The position numbers were made by a program, and so were the translations under genes. The notes under the pieces were generated by a model, which did no database searches, was not told the origin of the DNA, and worked only from the letters and a program-made list of their open reading frames with translations. A DNA stretch of 64,000 nt from Chryseobacterium paludis (GTDB lineage Bacteria; Bacteroidota; Bacteroidia; Flavobacteriales; Weeksellaceae), in the NCBI RefSeq assembly GCF_025403485.1, contig NZ_CP099966.1, forward strand, positions 1,116,001 through 1,180,000, in the 5' to 3' direction. Shown here piece by piece: positions 42,636 through 52,003 of the stretch. The first letter of the stretch is position 1, and every line of letters begins with the position of its first letter.

Positions 42636-43345
42636 GATGGTTAGTTTTTTTAAAATTAATAGATTTTTTTCTGTTCACAATTTTTTTTAAAGCTTTTCTT
42701 TCTTTATTTTTATAATTCTGACTAGTAAGTTCATCTAAAGTCCTGTAAAAGAACCACAATGTGATTTATTTAATACTCTAAAAGAGTAAGATATTTTAGA
42801 CATACTATATCTTTTAAGCTAATCTTACATGAGCTTCTTAATTCATTTAAGTAAAGAGAAAATATTTTTTCCAAATTTCCTAAAACAGAGATACCACATA
42901 GGTACCATGCTTCGTATTTTTTTACTATTTTGCGGGCTTTAAAGAGACCAGTAAATTTTATATACAGTGATTGTAATCATAAAAAATAAATTAGGTATTG
43001 GTGTAAATTTGAATTCTCACTTTAAAAACTAATAAATTTTAGAAAAAATTAATTAAGATAAAGCAGACTCCGTGTATATAAGGGTTCGCGTGGTATCTAT
43101 GTGGTATTTCAATTCAACAAAATTTTAATCATTTTTTCTTTCTTTGTCTTCATTATAGTAGATTTTATTTTTGAGACATGTTGAAATCTTAAATAGTAGA
43201 TTAAAAACATCAATTGGTATCTTACTGTTTGTACTGGCAATATTAATTTGACACAGCGAAGAGACAGATAATAATAGTGAAAAAGTGGATTTAATTCTGT
43301 AAACAATAAAAAAGCTACAGAACTAGCAGAGATGAGAACAATATT
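42636..43345. other. Long gene-free spacer
   Basis: The 710-base stretch between the PPC gene and the small HTH gene is AT-rich and contains no supported coding frame. It holds the inverted-repeat element at 42888-43110. The minus-strand frame at 43109-43306 has no family resemblance and was rejected. Promoters for both flanking genes must lie here, but no clear TAnnTTTG box was identified. Confidence 0.5.
42888..43110. repeat. Inverted-repeat element with 11-bp tandem units
   Basis: The left arm 42888-42910 holds the 11-base units AGATACCACAT and AGGTACCATGC. The right arm 43088-43110, read on the other strand, holds AAATACCACAT and AGATACCACGC. The arms match in 20 of 23 bases and are 177 bases apart. 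No transposase is present. It has the same architecture as the element at 34454 but with 11-bp units. Confidence 0.5.
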
Positions 43346-43687
43346 ATGAAAAACGAAAAACCTGGATTCAATTTAGAAGATTTAAACGAAAAAATTTTTG
43401 CTCAAGATGAAATTATAGCATTAGCCAAAGAAAATTCCCCCCGTCTATTGAATAAATTCAGACTAGTTTATCCTGGTTTTTTTGATAAAATATTCGCTAT
43501 ACAACCTAATCTGAGAAACTCAGAATTGATTTTCTGTATTTATTTAAAACTAAATTTATCTACAAAAGAAGTAGCAACCTATACGTATGTAACGCCTAAA
43601 GCTGTTCAGAACCGAAAGAACAGACTTCGAAAGAAACTGCTTATTCCATCTGAGGTAGATATTTATAAGTGGTTTAATAATTTATAG
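43346..43687 (+). CDS. Stand-alone LuxR/GerE-type HTH domain protein
   Basis: The 113-residue protein corresponds to the C-terminal HTH of much larger TPR-containing regulators of Bacteroidota: FDKIFAIQPNLRNSELIFCIYLKLNLSTKEVATYTYVTPKAVQNRKNRLRKKLLIP. No TPR part is present on either side. It may be a remnant or a natural small regulator. The frame is complete, from an ATG preceded by AGCAGAGATGAG, with a purine-rich region. Function unknown. Confidence 0.72.
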   Translation: MKNEKPGFNLEDLNEKIFAQDEIIALAKENSPRLLNKFRLVYPGFFDKIFAIQPNLRNSELIFCIYLKLNLSTKEVATYTYVTPKAVQNRKNRLRKKLLIPSEVDIYKWFNNL

Positions 43688-43694
43688 AATCCTG

Positions 43695-44426
43695 CTAAAA
43701 TTGAATGAATGGCTTATTAAGATCGTGATAAAATAGTATTTTCCAATGGTTTTCTTCAGCTTCTTTTTGCCAGATCTGTCTTAGTTCCATTGCTTTTTTA
43801 CCATCAAAATCACTTTTATAGGCAAGATGATACCGTAAATAAGCTTCTTGCGGAAGATCATCAGCACCATAAAAAGCAGTTTCTCCATCTTCGGTAATCC
43901 AGAAAACCTGCATAAAAGGCGTATGTCCACCAACCACTTCATAAGAGATTTCATCAGTAATAGATCCTTTGTCATCGTTCATCCAGATGATATTAGGAAG
44001 TTGGATCAGTTTTTCGAGTGTTTTAAAATCAAAAGAAGGATTTCCTTTATTCTCCATAGCATAATCAAGTTCACGCTTTTGAATATAAATATCAGCATTT
44101 GGAAATGTCGCTTCAAAATCGTCTTCCGTATATTGTATTGCTCCTTCAATATGGTCTTTATGAAGATGGGAGAGTAGGACCTTCGTAATTTGTTTTGGGT
44201 TAATATTTTCTCTCTCTAAAATCTCTGAAACGATTGTTTTACCGGTTTCACTTTTCCAGCCTAAACCAGTATCTAAAATAATAAAGTCATTTTTTGTGAT
44301 AATAAGGAAGGGCTGTACAGACATTTTTATTCCCTGAGCCAGATCTGTTTTTTCTGTCGTTAAAAGACTAAAGTCTTTTGTTGGGCTGGCTACAAAATTG
44401 CCTTCTTTTAACGGGATGATTTTCAT
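43695..44426 (-). CDS. MBL-fold metallo-hydrolase
   Basis: The 243-residue protein has LLSHLHKDHIEGAIQY (HxHxDH with a glutamate after the second His), VVGGHTPFMQVFWI and a terminal FYHDLNKPF. It lacks a signal peptide. Residue layout resembles quorum-quenching or lactone-hydrolase-like members, but specificity is undetermined. It is convergent with the small HTH gene, eight bases apart. Confidence 0.85.
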   Translation of the reverse strand: MKIIPLKEGNFVASPTKDFSLLTTEKTDLAQGIKMSVQPFLIITKNDFIILDTGLGWKSETGKTIVSEILERENINPKQITKVLLSHLHKDHIEGAIQYTEDDFEATFPNADIYIQKRELDYAMENKGNPSFDFKTLEKLIQLPNIIWMNDDKGSITDEISYEVVGGHTPFMQVFWITEDGETAFYGADDLPQEAYLRYHLAYKSDFDGKKAMELRQIWQKEAEENHWKILFYHDLNKPFIQF

Positions 44427-44595
44427 GATACAAATTTCCTGAATATTTCTAAATATTAAAAACTTTATTTTTCGATTTAAGCTATCGCCAAAACCGATTA
44501 TGGCCTAAAAAAAATAAAATTTCATCAGGGTATACAAGACTATTTTATATGGTATTCGTAATTTTGTATGAGTAGAATTAAAACAATAAGTGAAT

Positions 44596-45117
44596 ATGAA
44601 CTCAATAATCATAAATCAGGCATTTCTGGAGGATTGGGAAACGCTGCAGACCATTGGAAAAGAAACTTTCTCAGAAACATTTTCCGGAGATAATTCGAAG
44701 GAGGAAATGGATCTCTATCTTGAAAAAAGCTTTAACAAAGAAAAGCTGACAGATGAACTAAATAATTCGGATTCTTTTTTCTTTATCGCCTGGGAAGAAG
44801 ACAACCCAATTGGCTACCTAAAACTTAATGCAGGCACTGCACAAACCGAACTGCAGGATAAAACATCTCTTGAAATTGAAAGGATTTATGTAAGAAGCAG
44901 TCATCATGGTAAAAAGGTTGGCCAGCTCCTTTATGACAAAGCTTTAAATGTGGCAAAAGAACAGAAAAAAGCTTACATATGGTTAGGAGTTTGGGAGGAG
45001 AACCTTAGAGCCGTGAATTTTTATAAAAAGAATGGTTTTGTCGAATTCGATAAACATATTTTCCGTTTAGGAAATGAGGAACAGACCGATCTCATGATGA
45101 AAAAAATATTAGAATAA
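44596..45117 (+). CDS. GNAT-family N-acetyltransferase (PaiA-like)
   Basis: The 173-residue GNAT protein has FFFIAWEEDNPIGYLKLN, the acetyl-CoA motif A (LEIERIYVRSSHHGKKVGQLLYDKAL with Q/R-x-x-G-x-G/A replaced by HHGKKVGQ) and the C-terminal WLGVWEENLRAVNFYKKNGF. PaiA-type members acetylate polyamines. A GTG two codons upstream is an alternative start. Its stop lies three bases before the convergent pdeM stop. Confidence 0.87.
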   Translation: MNSIIINQAFLEDWETLQTIGKETFSETFSGDNSKEEMDLYLEKSFNKEKLTDELNNSDSFFFIAWEEDNPIGYLKLNAGTAQTELQDKTSLEIERIYVRSSHHGKKVGQLLYDKALNVAKEQKKAYIWLGVWEENLRAVNFYKKNGFVEFDKHIFRLGNEEQTDLMMKKILE

Positions 45118-45120
45118 AGT

Positions 45121-45765
45121 TTAGATTTGGTAGATCTCAGCATCCGTAAAAACATAGAATCTTCCTCCTTTAGGGAGATTTTTTGTATCTAATCCTGTAA
45201 ACTCACTATAAGCGGGAAGTAATAATTGATGTGTAGTTTGTACAAAACAGGGTAGACGGATACTTTTAACAGTGGAATTAATGACAAATCCAGGATGAAT
45301 ATGTCCTGTAATCTGAAACTTCGGATTGGACCTATCAAAATCATGAATAAAAAGAATATCTGCCAATTCTAAAATTTTTGCTTTAAAATCAAGACATAAT
45401 TTTTCTTCCAGCTCCTTTGAAATACGGTCATGATTTCCTTCAATAAGATAAAACTTCAGTTTGGAATATTGATTTCGCCATTCACAAAATTCTTCGACAT
45501 CAGAATTGTTTCCCGCATGCAGCAGATCTCCGACAACAATAAATTTTTCAGGCTGAAAATAAGCGATTAGTACCGACAATCTCTCAAGGTCACTCTTCAT
45601 CACATGATTTGCCAGTGCAATTCCATTTTTCCTAAAATGAGCCGTTTTCCCGATATGAAGATCTGACAGAATCAATGCTTTTTCTTTTTTCCAAAACAAC
45701 GCACGCTGATTCGTTAAAGTAAAAACTTCATTTTGAATACTGATATTTTTTGTGGCTATATACAT
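45121..45765 (-). CDS. pdeM: Ligase-associated DNA damage response endonuclease PdeM
   Basis: The 214-residue calcineurin-like phosphoesterase has ALILSDLHIGKTAHFRKNGIAL (first metal motif), FIVVGDLLHAGNNS (GD motif), YLIEGNHDRIS (GNHD) and FQITGHIHPGF (GHxH). PdeM is the manganese nuclease of the Lhr-ligase cluster and follows helicase, ligase and exonuclease in this order on the same strand. Together these proteins are linked to DNA repair in bacteria with this cluster. Confidence 0.92.
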   Translation of the reverse strand: MYIATKNISIQNEVFTLTNQRALFWKKEKALILSDLHIGKTAHFRKNGIALANHVMKSDLERLSVLIAYFQPEKFIVVGDLLHAGNNSDVEEFCEWRNQYSKLKFYLIEGNHDRISKELEEKLCLDFKAKILELADILFIHDFDRSNPKFQITGHIHPGFVINSTVKSIRLPCFVQTTHQLLLPAYSEFTGLDTKNLPKGGRFYVFTDAEIYQI

Positions 45766-45865
45766 GTTTATTTTCGAAAGCTTTCTGAATTTCCAGACCG
45801 GGATTCAGGTATAGCTAATCTATTAAATCTAACTTCTAAATTGTCAATATCCATATTTCAACTCT

Positions 45866-48316
45866 TTATTCTCTTCTCTTACCCGCCTGTTCTATCAATT
45901 TTTGTATTCTCGCATCTAAACCTTCGCTTGAAAGAGTCTGACGAAGACTATCTACTTTAATTGGGAAGCTTAACGGTGTAAAAGTATTAGAATATTTTAA
46001 AATAATTTTCGATTTTTCAATTCTTTTGAAGGCTTCTACAAGTCTTTGTTCTTGTAGCTGCATATTAAAAACTTCTGTATAAGACTGTCTTACAAGAAAG
46101 TGATTTGGATCATAATCTTCAAGTACTTTAAAAATGAGTCCCGCTGAACTTTGTAAGGCTTTATTTGATCGTTGCTGTCCAGGGAAATTTTGGATAACCA
46201 TTCCTGAAATAACGGCAATATCGCGGAATTTTCTACGTGCCATTTCAGCAGAATTAATACTTGAAATAACATCAACCATCAGATTATCACGGGTTAGAAT
46301 CTTCTCCAGGTTGCCTTCATTTAAAGGAATTTCTTTATCACTGAACAGCTCAAAACCATAATCATTCATGGCCATTGAAAAGGAAATAGGAGCGAGTTTA
46401 GAAATTCTGAAGGCAATTAATGCAGCCATGACTTCATGCACCAGACGTCCTTCAAAAGGGTACATAAACAAATGAAACCCTTCTTTGTTTTTAATCAGTT
46501 CCACCAGAAATTCATCTTCTTTCGGAATATGGGATGTTTTTTCCTGACTGACAAGGAGAGGATGCAAAAATTTAAGTTCTTTTTCTGAAGAAGCAGGATT
46601 CAATGCCCCGGAAAGCTTTTCCCTTAAAAAAGTACTCAAATTGGAACTTAAAGGTAATCTTCCGCCAAGGTAACTGGGAACTAAGGCTTTTCCTTTCGAC
46701 AGACGTACATAAACGGTCATATCCTTAACCATTGCTACTTCAAGAACTCTTCCGGCCAAAATAAATTTTTCTTCTTTTTTAAGCTTTGAAATGAAGTATT
46801 CTTCAATCATTCCAATATAACCACCAGAAATAAATTTAACCTTTAGCATTGCATCACTTACGATCGCTCCCATATTCATCCGGTGCAGCATAGCTATTTT
46901 TCTGGAAGTCACTTTAAATAACCCATCATCCATAATCACTACTTTATGAAATTCTTCGTAGCTTTTTAATGCACTGCCGCCAATAGTAAGAAAATCAATG
47001 ATCTCTTTCCATTCTTCAGGAGTCATCTCCTGAAAAGTATAGACCTTTTTAATTCTTTCATAGGTTTCATCAGGAAAGAATCCGTCACCAACAGCTAAAG
47101 TCATCAGGAACTGTACCAAAACATCAAAGCACAACACCTGAGGTTCACGAGGTTCAATAACTTTTTGTTTTACGGCTTCTTTTAAGGCAGCCACTTCAAT
47201 CAGTTCCAGAGAATGTGTGGGAACACAATAGATTTTAGAGGTTTCAAAAGGAGAGTGTCCACTTCGTCCGGCGCGTTGCAGAAATCTGGCCACACCTTTA
47301 GCAGAACCTATTTGAATCACAGTATCAACAGGTTTGAAGTCGATACCTAAATCTAAAGATGAAGTAGAAACAACAGCTTTTAATTTACCACTGCTTAAAT
47401 TATCTTCGATCCAGATTCTTAAATGAGCATCAATAGAACTGTGATGAATAGCAATCTGGCCCGCAAAATCAGGATATGCATTAAGCAATAACTGATACCA
47501 CATTTCACTCTGACTCCGGGTATTGGTAAATACGATCGTAGATTTAGATTCAAGAATAATAGGAACAATTTTATCAGCAAGCTTAGCCCCCAAATGCCCT
47601 GCCCATGGTAAAATTTCGACTTCATCCGGAAATACAGGAATGATGTCAATTTTTTTCTGCTGTTTCGCAGTAATTTTTGTTTTTTTGATATCATATGGAA
47701 TTAAGACCTCCAGTGCTTCATCCAGATTACCGATTGTTGCTGTAATTCCCCAAATTTTTAATAAAGGAACATACTTTCTAACCTGTGAAATACCCAGTTC
47801 TACCATTACACCCCGTTTGGAACCCAATAGTTCATGCCATTCATCAACCGCAATGCAATGGAGATTTTTGAAAAATTTCAAATGATCTTTTTGACCCAAA
47901 AGAAGATGTAAACTTTCAGGAGTTACCACTAGAATATCTGGCATATTTCTGACCTGTTGCTGCCTTGTTTTGGGATCAGTATCGCCATTTCTCACTCCAA
48001 CAGTCCAATCCAGTCCTATCTCATTGATAGCCTCTTCCATTGCCTTTGCAATATCTTTAGAAAGGGATCGAAGAGGAGTGATCCAGATCATTTTCAGTCC
48101 CTTTTTATACTTTTCAGGATGATTGAGAAAATCAGTGATCAGGGCTAAAAATACAGAATAAGTTTTTCCAAATCCTGTTGGCGCAATAACCATTCCGCTG
48201 TATCCATTTCCAAACTTCCACCAGGTATCTGTCTGAAATTTGAAAGGGGAATTACCTTTTTCAGCCATCCATTGCTGAATGACCTTAAATCCATTGGTAT
48301 TTTCAAAAGCAGTCAA
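45866..48316 (-). CDS. Ligase-associated DEXH-box helicase (Lhr-like)
   Basis: The 816-residue protein is a superfamily-2 helicase of the Lhr-Core type: APTGFGKTYSVF (Walker A), TPESLHLLL, VDEWHEL (the DEVH-like box, here DEWH), GITATIGN, VVSTSSLDLGIDF and LQRAGRSGH. A WH and Lhr-specific C-terminal domain follow. It translocates 3' to 5' on DNA in studied homologues. The ligase gene ends one base upstream, and pdeM follows, as in the four-gene repair cluster. Confidence 0.93.
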   Translation of the reverse strand: MTAFENTNGFKVIQQWMAEKGNSPFKFQTDTWWKFGNGYSGMVIAPTGFGKTYSVFLALITDFLNHPEKYKKGLKMIWITPLRSLSKDIAKAMEEAINEIGLDWTVGVRNGDTDPKTRQQQVRNMPDILVVTPESLHLLLGQKDHLKFFKNLHCIAVDEWHELLGSKRGVMVELGISQVRKYVPLLKIWGITATIGNLDEALEVLIPYDIKKTKITAKQQKKIDIIPVFPDEVEILPWAGHLGAKLADKIVPIILESKSTIVFTNTRSQSEMWYQLLLNAYPDFAGQIAIHHSSIDAHLRIWIEDNLSSGKLKAVVSTSSLDLGIDFKPVDTVIQIGSAKGVARFLQRAGRSGHSPFETSKIYCVPTHSLELIEVAALKEAVKQKVIEPREPQVLCFDVLVQFLMTLAVGDGFFPDETYERIKKVYTFQEMTPEEWKEIIDFLTIGGSALKSYEEFHKVVIMDDGLFKVTSRKIAMLHRMNMGAIVSDAMLKVKFISGGYIGMIEEYFISKLKKEEKFILAGRVLEVAMVKDMTVYVRLSKGKALVPSYLGGRLPLSSNLSTFLREKLSGALNPASSEKELKFLHPLLVSQEKTSHIPKEDEFLVELIKNKEGFHLFMYPFEGRLVHEVMAALIAFRISKLAPISFSMAMNDYGFELFSDKEIPLNEGNLEKILTRDNLMVDVISSINSAEMARRKFRDIAVISGMVIQNFPGQQRSNKALQSSAGLIFKVLEDYDPNHFLVRQSYTEVFNMQLQEQRLVEAFKRIEKSKIILKYSNTFTPLSFPIKVDSLRQTLSSEGLDARIQKLIEQAGKRRE

Positions 48317-48317
48317 A

Positions 48318-49898
48318 TTATTGTATCAGTTTTTTTATTTCTTCAAGATCATCTATTTCATTTACCGTTTTGTCTCTCCGCCACCGTACGATTCTTGGAA
48401 AACGCAATGCTACACCACTTTTATGGCGACTACTGAAGCCTATTCCTTCAAAAGCAATTTCAAAAACAAGCTCAGCTTTTACTGTGCGGACCGGCCCAAA
48501 TTTTTCAATAGCATTCTTATTTACAAAACGGCTGACCTCCATAATTTCTTTATCCGTTAACCCTGAATAGGCCTTCGCAATTGTTACCAGAGAATCTCCA
48601 TTTTTTACAGCAAAACTATAATCAGTATAATAAGCACTTCGCCTTCCACTTCCTTTCTGGGCATAGATCAATACTGCATCAATGGTCATTGGATTGATCT
48701 TCCATTTCCACCAGTCGCCTTTTTTCCGTCCTGAATGATAAGGAGAATTCTTTTGTTTAAGCATTAATCCCTCACTATTAATATCCCTTGAACTTTCTCT
48801 GATTTGATCTAATTCATCCCATTTTTCAAATTCAATAACCCTGGAAAGCTGAATTTTTTCAGGATCTTCATTAAGGAATAATTCTTCGAGCATAGCTCTT
48901 CTTCCAGAGATAGGCTTCACCCGTAGATCGTTGCCTTCAAGTTCAATTAAATCATAAGCAAATACTTCAACAGGAATATCAGTAAGCATCTTTTTAGTAA
49001 CATTTTTTCTATTTAATCTTTTCTGTAATTCATTAAAATTTAAAACCTTACCATCCTTTACCGCAAGTATTTCTCCATCTAAAACAAAATTCCCTTTCAT
49101 AGCCTTTACAGCTTCTACAATTTCAGGAAACTGTTCAGTGATCAGTTCTTCACCCCGGGACCAGATGAAAACTTCATCATTTCTTCTGATGATCTGACCA
49201 CGTATTCCATCCCATTTATATTCGATCAGCCATTCGTTAGGTTCTCCCAATTCGGAAAGTTCTTTTTCCAAAGGATAGGCGAGACAAAATGGGTAAGGAC
49301 GAGAGTTGTCAGCATTCACTTTTTCTGCTGAGATCAATTCCTGAAAAGAAACTTCACCAGGATTCCATTTTCCCATCATGCTATGCATTAATGCACTTGC
49401 TTCCTGCCCTGAATATTTTGTCAGAGCATTGATCAATGTTTTATCGGAAACACCTATACGGAAGCTTCCACCTAATAATTTATTGAAAATCAGTCGCTCC
49501 GTATAATCCAGCCCATTCCACGATTGTAAAACGAATTCTTTTTTTTCGGCCTCAGTTTTATCTTTCAGATTTACAATGTCATTCATCCACTGTGAAAGAG
49601 TCCGCTCTATTTTTTCTGTAGGCTGTGGCAGAATTAAGGAAAGTGTTTCACCAAGATCACCTACAGATGAATAACTCTCCTGAAAAAGCCAGAAGGGAAG
49701 TTGGGTAATTTCCAATGCCCATTCCTTCATTAAATTTGTATTGACATTTCTTTTGGGTCTTTTGCCGGTAAACAAAGCAATAAACCATACTTTATCTTCT
49801 TCAGGTGCACGCTCAAGATAATCGATGATCGCATCTATTTTAGCGTTGGTTTTATTAGTGCTTTCCAAAGCATTGATCAATTCTGCAAAATGTTTCAT
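48318..49898 (-). CDS. ATP-dependent DNA ligase (repair-cluster type)
   Basis: The 526-residue ligase has an N-terminal domain, the nucleotidyltransferase lysine motif in EYKWDGIRGQII, DGEILAV, the motif near GLMLKQKNSPYHSGRKKGDWWKWK, and a C-terminal OB-fold. Size and position match the ligase of the Lhr/PdeM cluster rather than NHEJ LigD. Start overlaps the exonuclease stop by four bases, and it runs directly into the helicase gene, so the three genes are co-translated. Confidence 0.93.
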   Translation of the reverse strand: MKHFAELINALESTNKTNAKIDAIIDYLERAPEEDKVWFIALFTGKRPKRNVNTNLMKEWALEITQLPFWLFQESYSSVGDLGETLSLILPQPTEKIERTLSQWMNDIVNLKDKTEAEKKEFVLQSWNGLDYTERLIFNKLLGGSFRIGVSDKTLINALTKYSGQEASALMHSMMGKWNPGEVSFQELISAEKVNADNSRPYPFCLAYPLEKELSELGEPNEWLIEYKWDGIRGQIIRRNDEVFIWSRGEELITEQFPEIVEAVKAMKGNFVLDGEILAVKDGKVLNFNELQKRLNRKNVTKKMLTDIPVEVFAYDLIELEGNDLRVKPISGRRAMLEELFLNEDPEKIQLSRVIEFEKWDELDQIRESSRDINSEGLMLKQKNSPYHSGRKKGDWWKWKINPMTIDAVLIYAQKGSGRRSAYYTDYSFAVKNGDSLVTIAKAYSGLTDKEIMEVSRFVNKNAIEKFGPVRTVKAELVFEIAFEGIGFSSRHKSGVALRFPRIVRWRRDKTVNEIDDLEEIKKLIQ

Positions 49899-50917
49899 GG
49901 CTCAGGATTTTCAATGTTTTCTTTTTCAGCCTCTTCTTCATCCTCACCAAACTGAGTTTGTATAACATCAGCTTTAACACCTATTTCATTTAAGTATTTT
50001 GAAAAAACTTCCGTTTGCCCATGGGTAACATGAACAATTTCTGCTTCAGTAGCTTTTACAGCCTGCAGTAATCCACCCCAATCTGCATGATCACTCATTG
50101 CAAATCCTGCATCAGCACTTCGCCATCTTCTGGCACCCCGAACCTGCATCCATCCTGAACAGATGGCTGTCGCCGCTTCGGGTATTTTACGAATAATATT
50201 ACTGTCTAATAAAGCCGGCGGAACAATAACAATTTCACTTTGCAGATGCTTGGTACTTTCTTTAAAGTCAGGAACCTCATATTCAGGAAGTTTTATTCCC
50301 ACACTTTCAAAAGCTTCATTGAGCTTCCCAATAGAATAGTGAACATGGATTTTTCCTAATCCTTCTATTGCCTTCATAATACGTTGTGCCTTTCCAAGAG
50401 AATAGCCCACAAAAACAGATGTTTTCCCGTTTTCTTTATTTCTTAATACCCAATTTTGAAGTTTTTTATTAAGATCTTCAATTTCCAGCCAGTTGTAAAT
50501 GGGAAGTCCAAAAGTACTTTCAGTCACAAATTCATGACACTTTACCAATTCAAAAGGAGTACTTAATCCATCATCCTGAACTTTATAATCTCCTGAAATT
50601 ACACTTACATATCCTTTATACTCTAATCTGATTTGGGCAGATCCTATGATATGGCCTGCAGGATGTAGAGAAACCTTGACTCCATTAATTATTGTAACTT
50701 CACCATAACCTACGCTCTGGCATTCAATTTCAGGTCCTATTCTTTGGTATAAAATAGGTTTGGTAAAATGGTGGCAAAAATACTTTTTCATTCCCCAACG
50801 GGCATGATCTGCATGTCCATGAGTGATCACCGCCAGATCTACAGGCCGCCAGGGATCTATGTAAAATTGACCTTGAGGACAATAAATTCCTTTTTTTGTG
50901 AATGTAATTAGTTTCAA
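49895..50917 (-). CDS. Ligase-associated MBL-fold exonuclease (SNM1-like)
   Basis: The 340-residue metallo-beta-lactamase/beta-CASP protein has VITHGHADHARWG (HxHxDH), LHPAGHIIGSAQI, ISGDYKV and VSVGY-like beta-CASP segments ending HVTHGQTEVFSKYL. It lacks homology to RNase J in the tail and ends in an acidic stretch (EDEEEAEKENIENPEP). It heads the cluster (exonuclease, ligase, helicase, PdeM). Confidence 0.91.
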   Translation of the reverse strand: MKLITFTKKGIYCPQGQFYIDPWRPVDLAVITHGHADHARWGMKKYFCHHFTKPILYQRIGPEIECQSVGYGEVTIINGVKVSLHPAGHIIGSAQIRLEYKGYVSVISGDYKVQDDGLSTPFELVKCHEFVTESTFGLPIYNWLEIEDLNKKLQNWVLRNKENGKTSVFVGYSLGKAQRIMKAIEGLGKIHVHYSIGKLNEAFESVGIKLPEYEVPDFKESTKHLQSEIVIVPPALLDSNIIRKIPEAATAICSGWMQVRGARRWRSADAGFAMSDHADWGGLLQAVKATEAEIVHVTHGQTEVFSKYLNEIGVKADVIQTQFGEDEEEAEKENIENPEP

Positions 50918-51134
50918 TGAATAATATATTATGATCTATAAAAACTTTTGGTATTTATATGACTTTGGTTGATTTTATCATTCAAAAAGCTGACCAATCA
51001 CCAATAAATATTTAAAAATAACATTTTTTTAGATTGAACTTTCCAGCAATAAAACATTGGGCTTTCCACCAATAACAAAAGCTCACATAAAGTTGAAATT
51101 TGTTTTACTAACTAAACAGAATAAAAAATACAAA

Positions 51135-51923
51135 ATGAGTAAAACAATTTTAATTACAGGTGCTGCAAGTGGTTTTGGTAAAATTGCAGCTTTCGATCTA
51201 GCTAAAAAGGGACACCATGTCATTGCGACGACACAGGTTTACCCGCAGATGAGTGATTTAATAAGAGAAGCCAAAGAACAAGGTGTTCAGATGACTGTTG
51301 ATAAATTAGATGTGACCAATCCTAAAGACATTGCTTATACTTTAAAAAAATATGATATTGATATTTTAATAAGTAATGCCGGTATCATGGAAGGAGGACC
51401 TATTGCTGAGCAGCCTCTGGATCTGATCCGTTCTATGTTTGAAGTAAATGTATTCGGAGCTTTGGAGCTGGCTCAAGGTTTTATTAAAAAATTTATCGAC
51501 AAGAAAGGTGGTAAAATTGTTTTTACATCATCAATGGGAGGTCTTTGGACTGTTCCTTACGTTGCTGCTTACTGTGCTTCAAAACATGCTTTAGAGGCTA
51601 TCGCAGAAGGTCTTAAGACAGAATTAGAACCTTTTAACATCAAAATAGCAACCTGTAATCCGGGAGTTTTTGGAACTGGATTTAATGATAGGGGAGTAGA
51701 CTCTATTATGCATTGGTATGATCCTAAGGTAAATTTCACCCCAGAATCAGTTTTTGCAGGAACTACTGAAGCTCTTGCCAACCAACTTGATCCACAATCT
51801 ATGGCTGATGTAATTGTAAATGTTGCATTAGATGATCATAGTAATTTCAGAAATTTACACCCTAAAGAAACAGAGGATTTTGTAAAACAATTACAAACAG
51901 AAGCCTGGAGTGTAAAAAGTTAA
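51135..51923 (+). CDS. Short-chain dehydrogenase/reductase
   Basis: The 262-residue SDR has the cofactor motif ILITGAASGFGKIAAF, NNAG-like ISNAGIMEGGPI, the catalytic serine in FTSSMGGL and YCASK (Y-x-x-x-K). The proximal GASGFG plus later acidic residue D-T suggests NAD. Substrate unknown. MSKTILITG at 51135 was taken, since the longer frame adds 26 residues without family support. It is followed by the GlcG gene on the same strand. Confidence 0.88.
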   Translation: MSKTILITGAASGFGKIAAFDLAKKGHHVIATTQVYPQMSDLIREAKEQGVQMTVDKLDVTNPKDIAYTLKKYDIDILISNAGIMEGGPIAEQPLDLIRSMFEVNVFGALELAQGFIKKFIDKKGGKIVFTSSMGGLWTVPYVAAYCASKHALEAIAEGLKTELEPFNIKIATCNPGVFGTGFNDRGVDSIMHWYDPKVNFTPESVFAGTTEALANQLDPQSMADVIVNVALDDHSNFRNLHPKETEDFVKQLQTEAWSVKS

Positions 51924-51945
51924 AACACAATATTCAATATTCAGA

Positions 51946-51975
51946 GAATGCGTAAATATTTTTGTTTACGCATTC
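51946..51975 (+). terminator. Hairpin after the SDR gene, possible weak terminator
   Basis: GAATGCGTAAA and TTTACGCATTC pair perfectly over 11 bases around an eight-base T-rich loop, but only a short T run follows. Confidence 0.4.
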
Positions 51976-52003
51976 ATTTAACATCATTAAATAAAAAAAA
52001 CAA

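Noticed and set aside
43109..43306. Minus-strand frame of 65 residues in the long spacer
   Set aside because: It overlaps the right arm of the repeat element, has no family pattern and no ribosome-binding site.
49895..49898. Exonuclease as RNase J
   Set aside because: Lacks the long C-terminal RNase J domain and lies in the ligase cluster, so the SNM1-like assignment is preferred.
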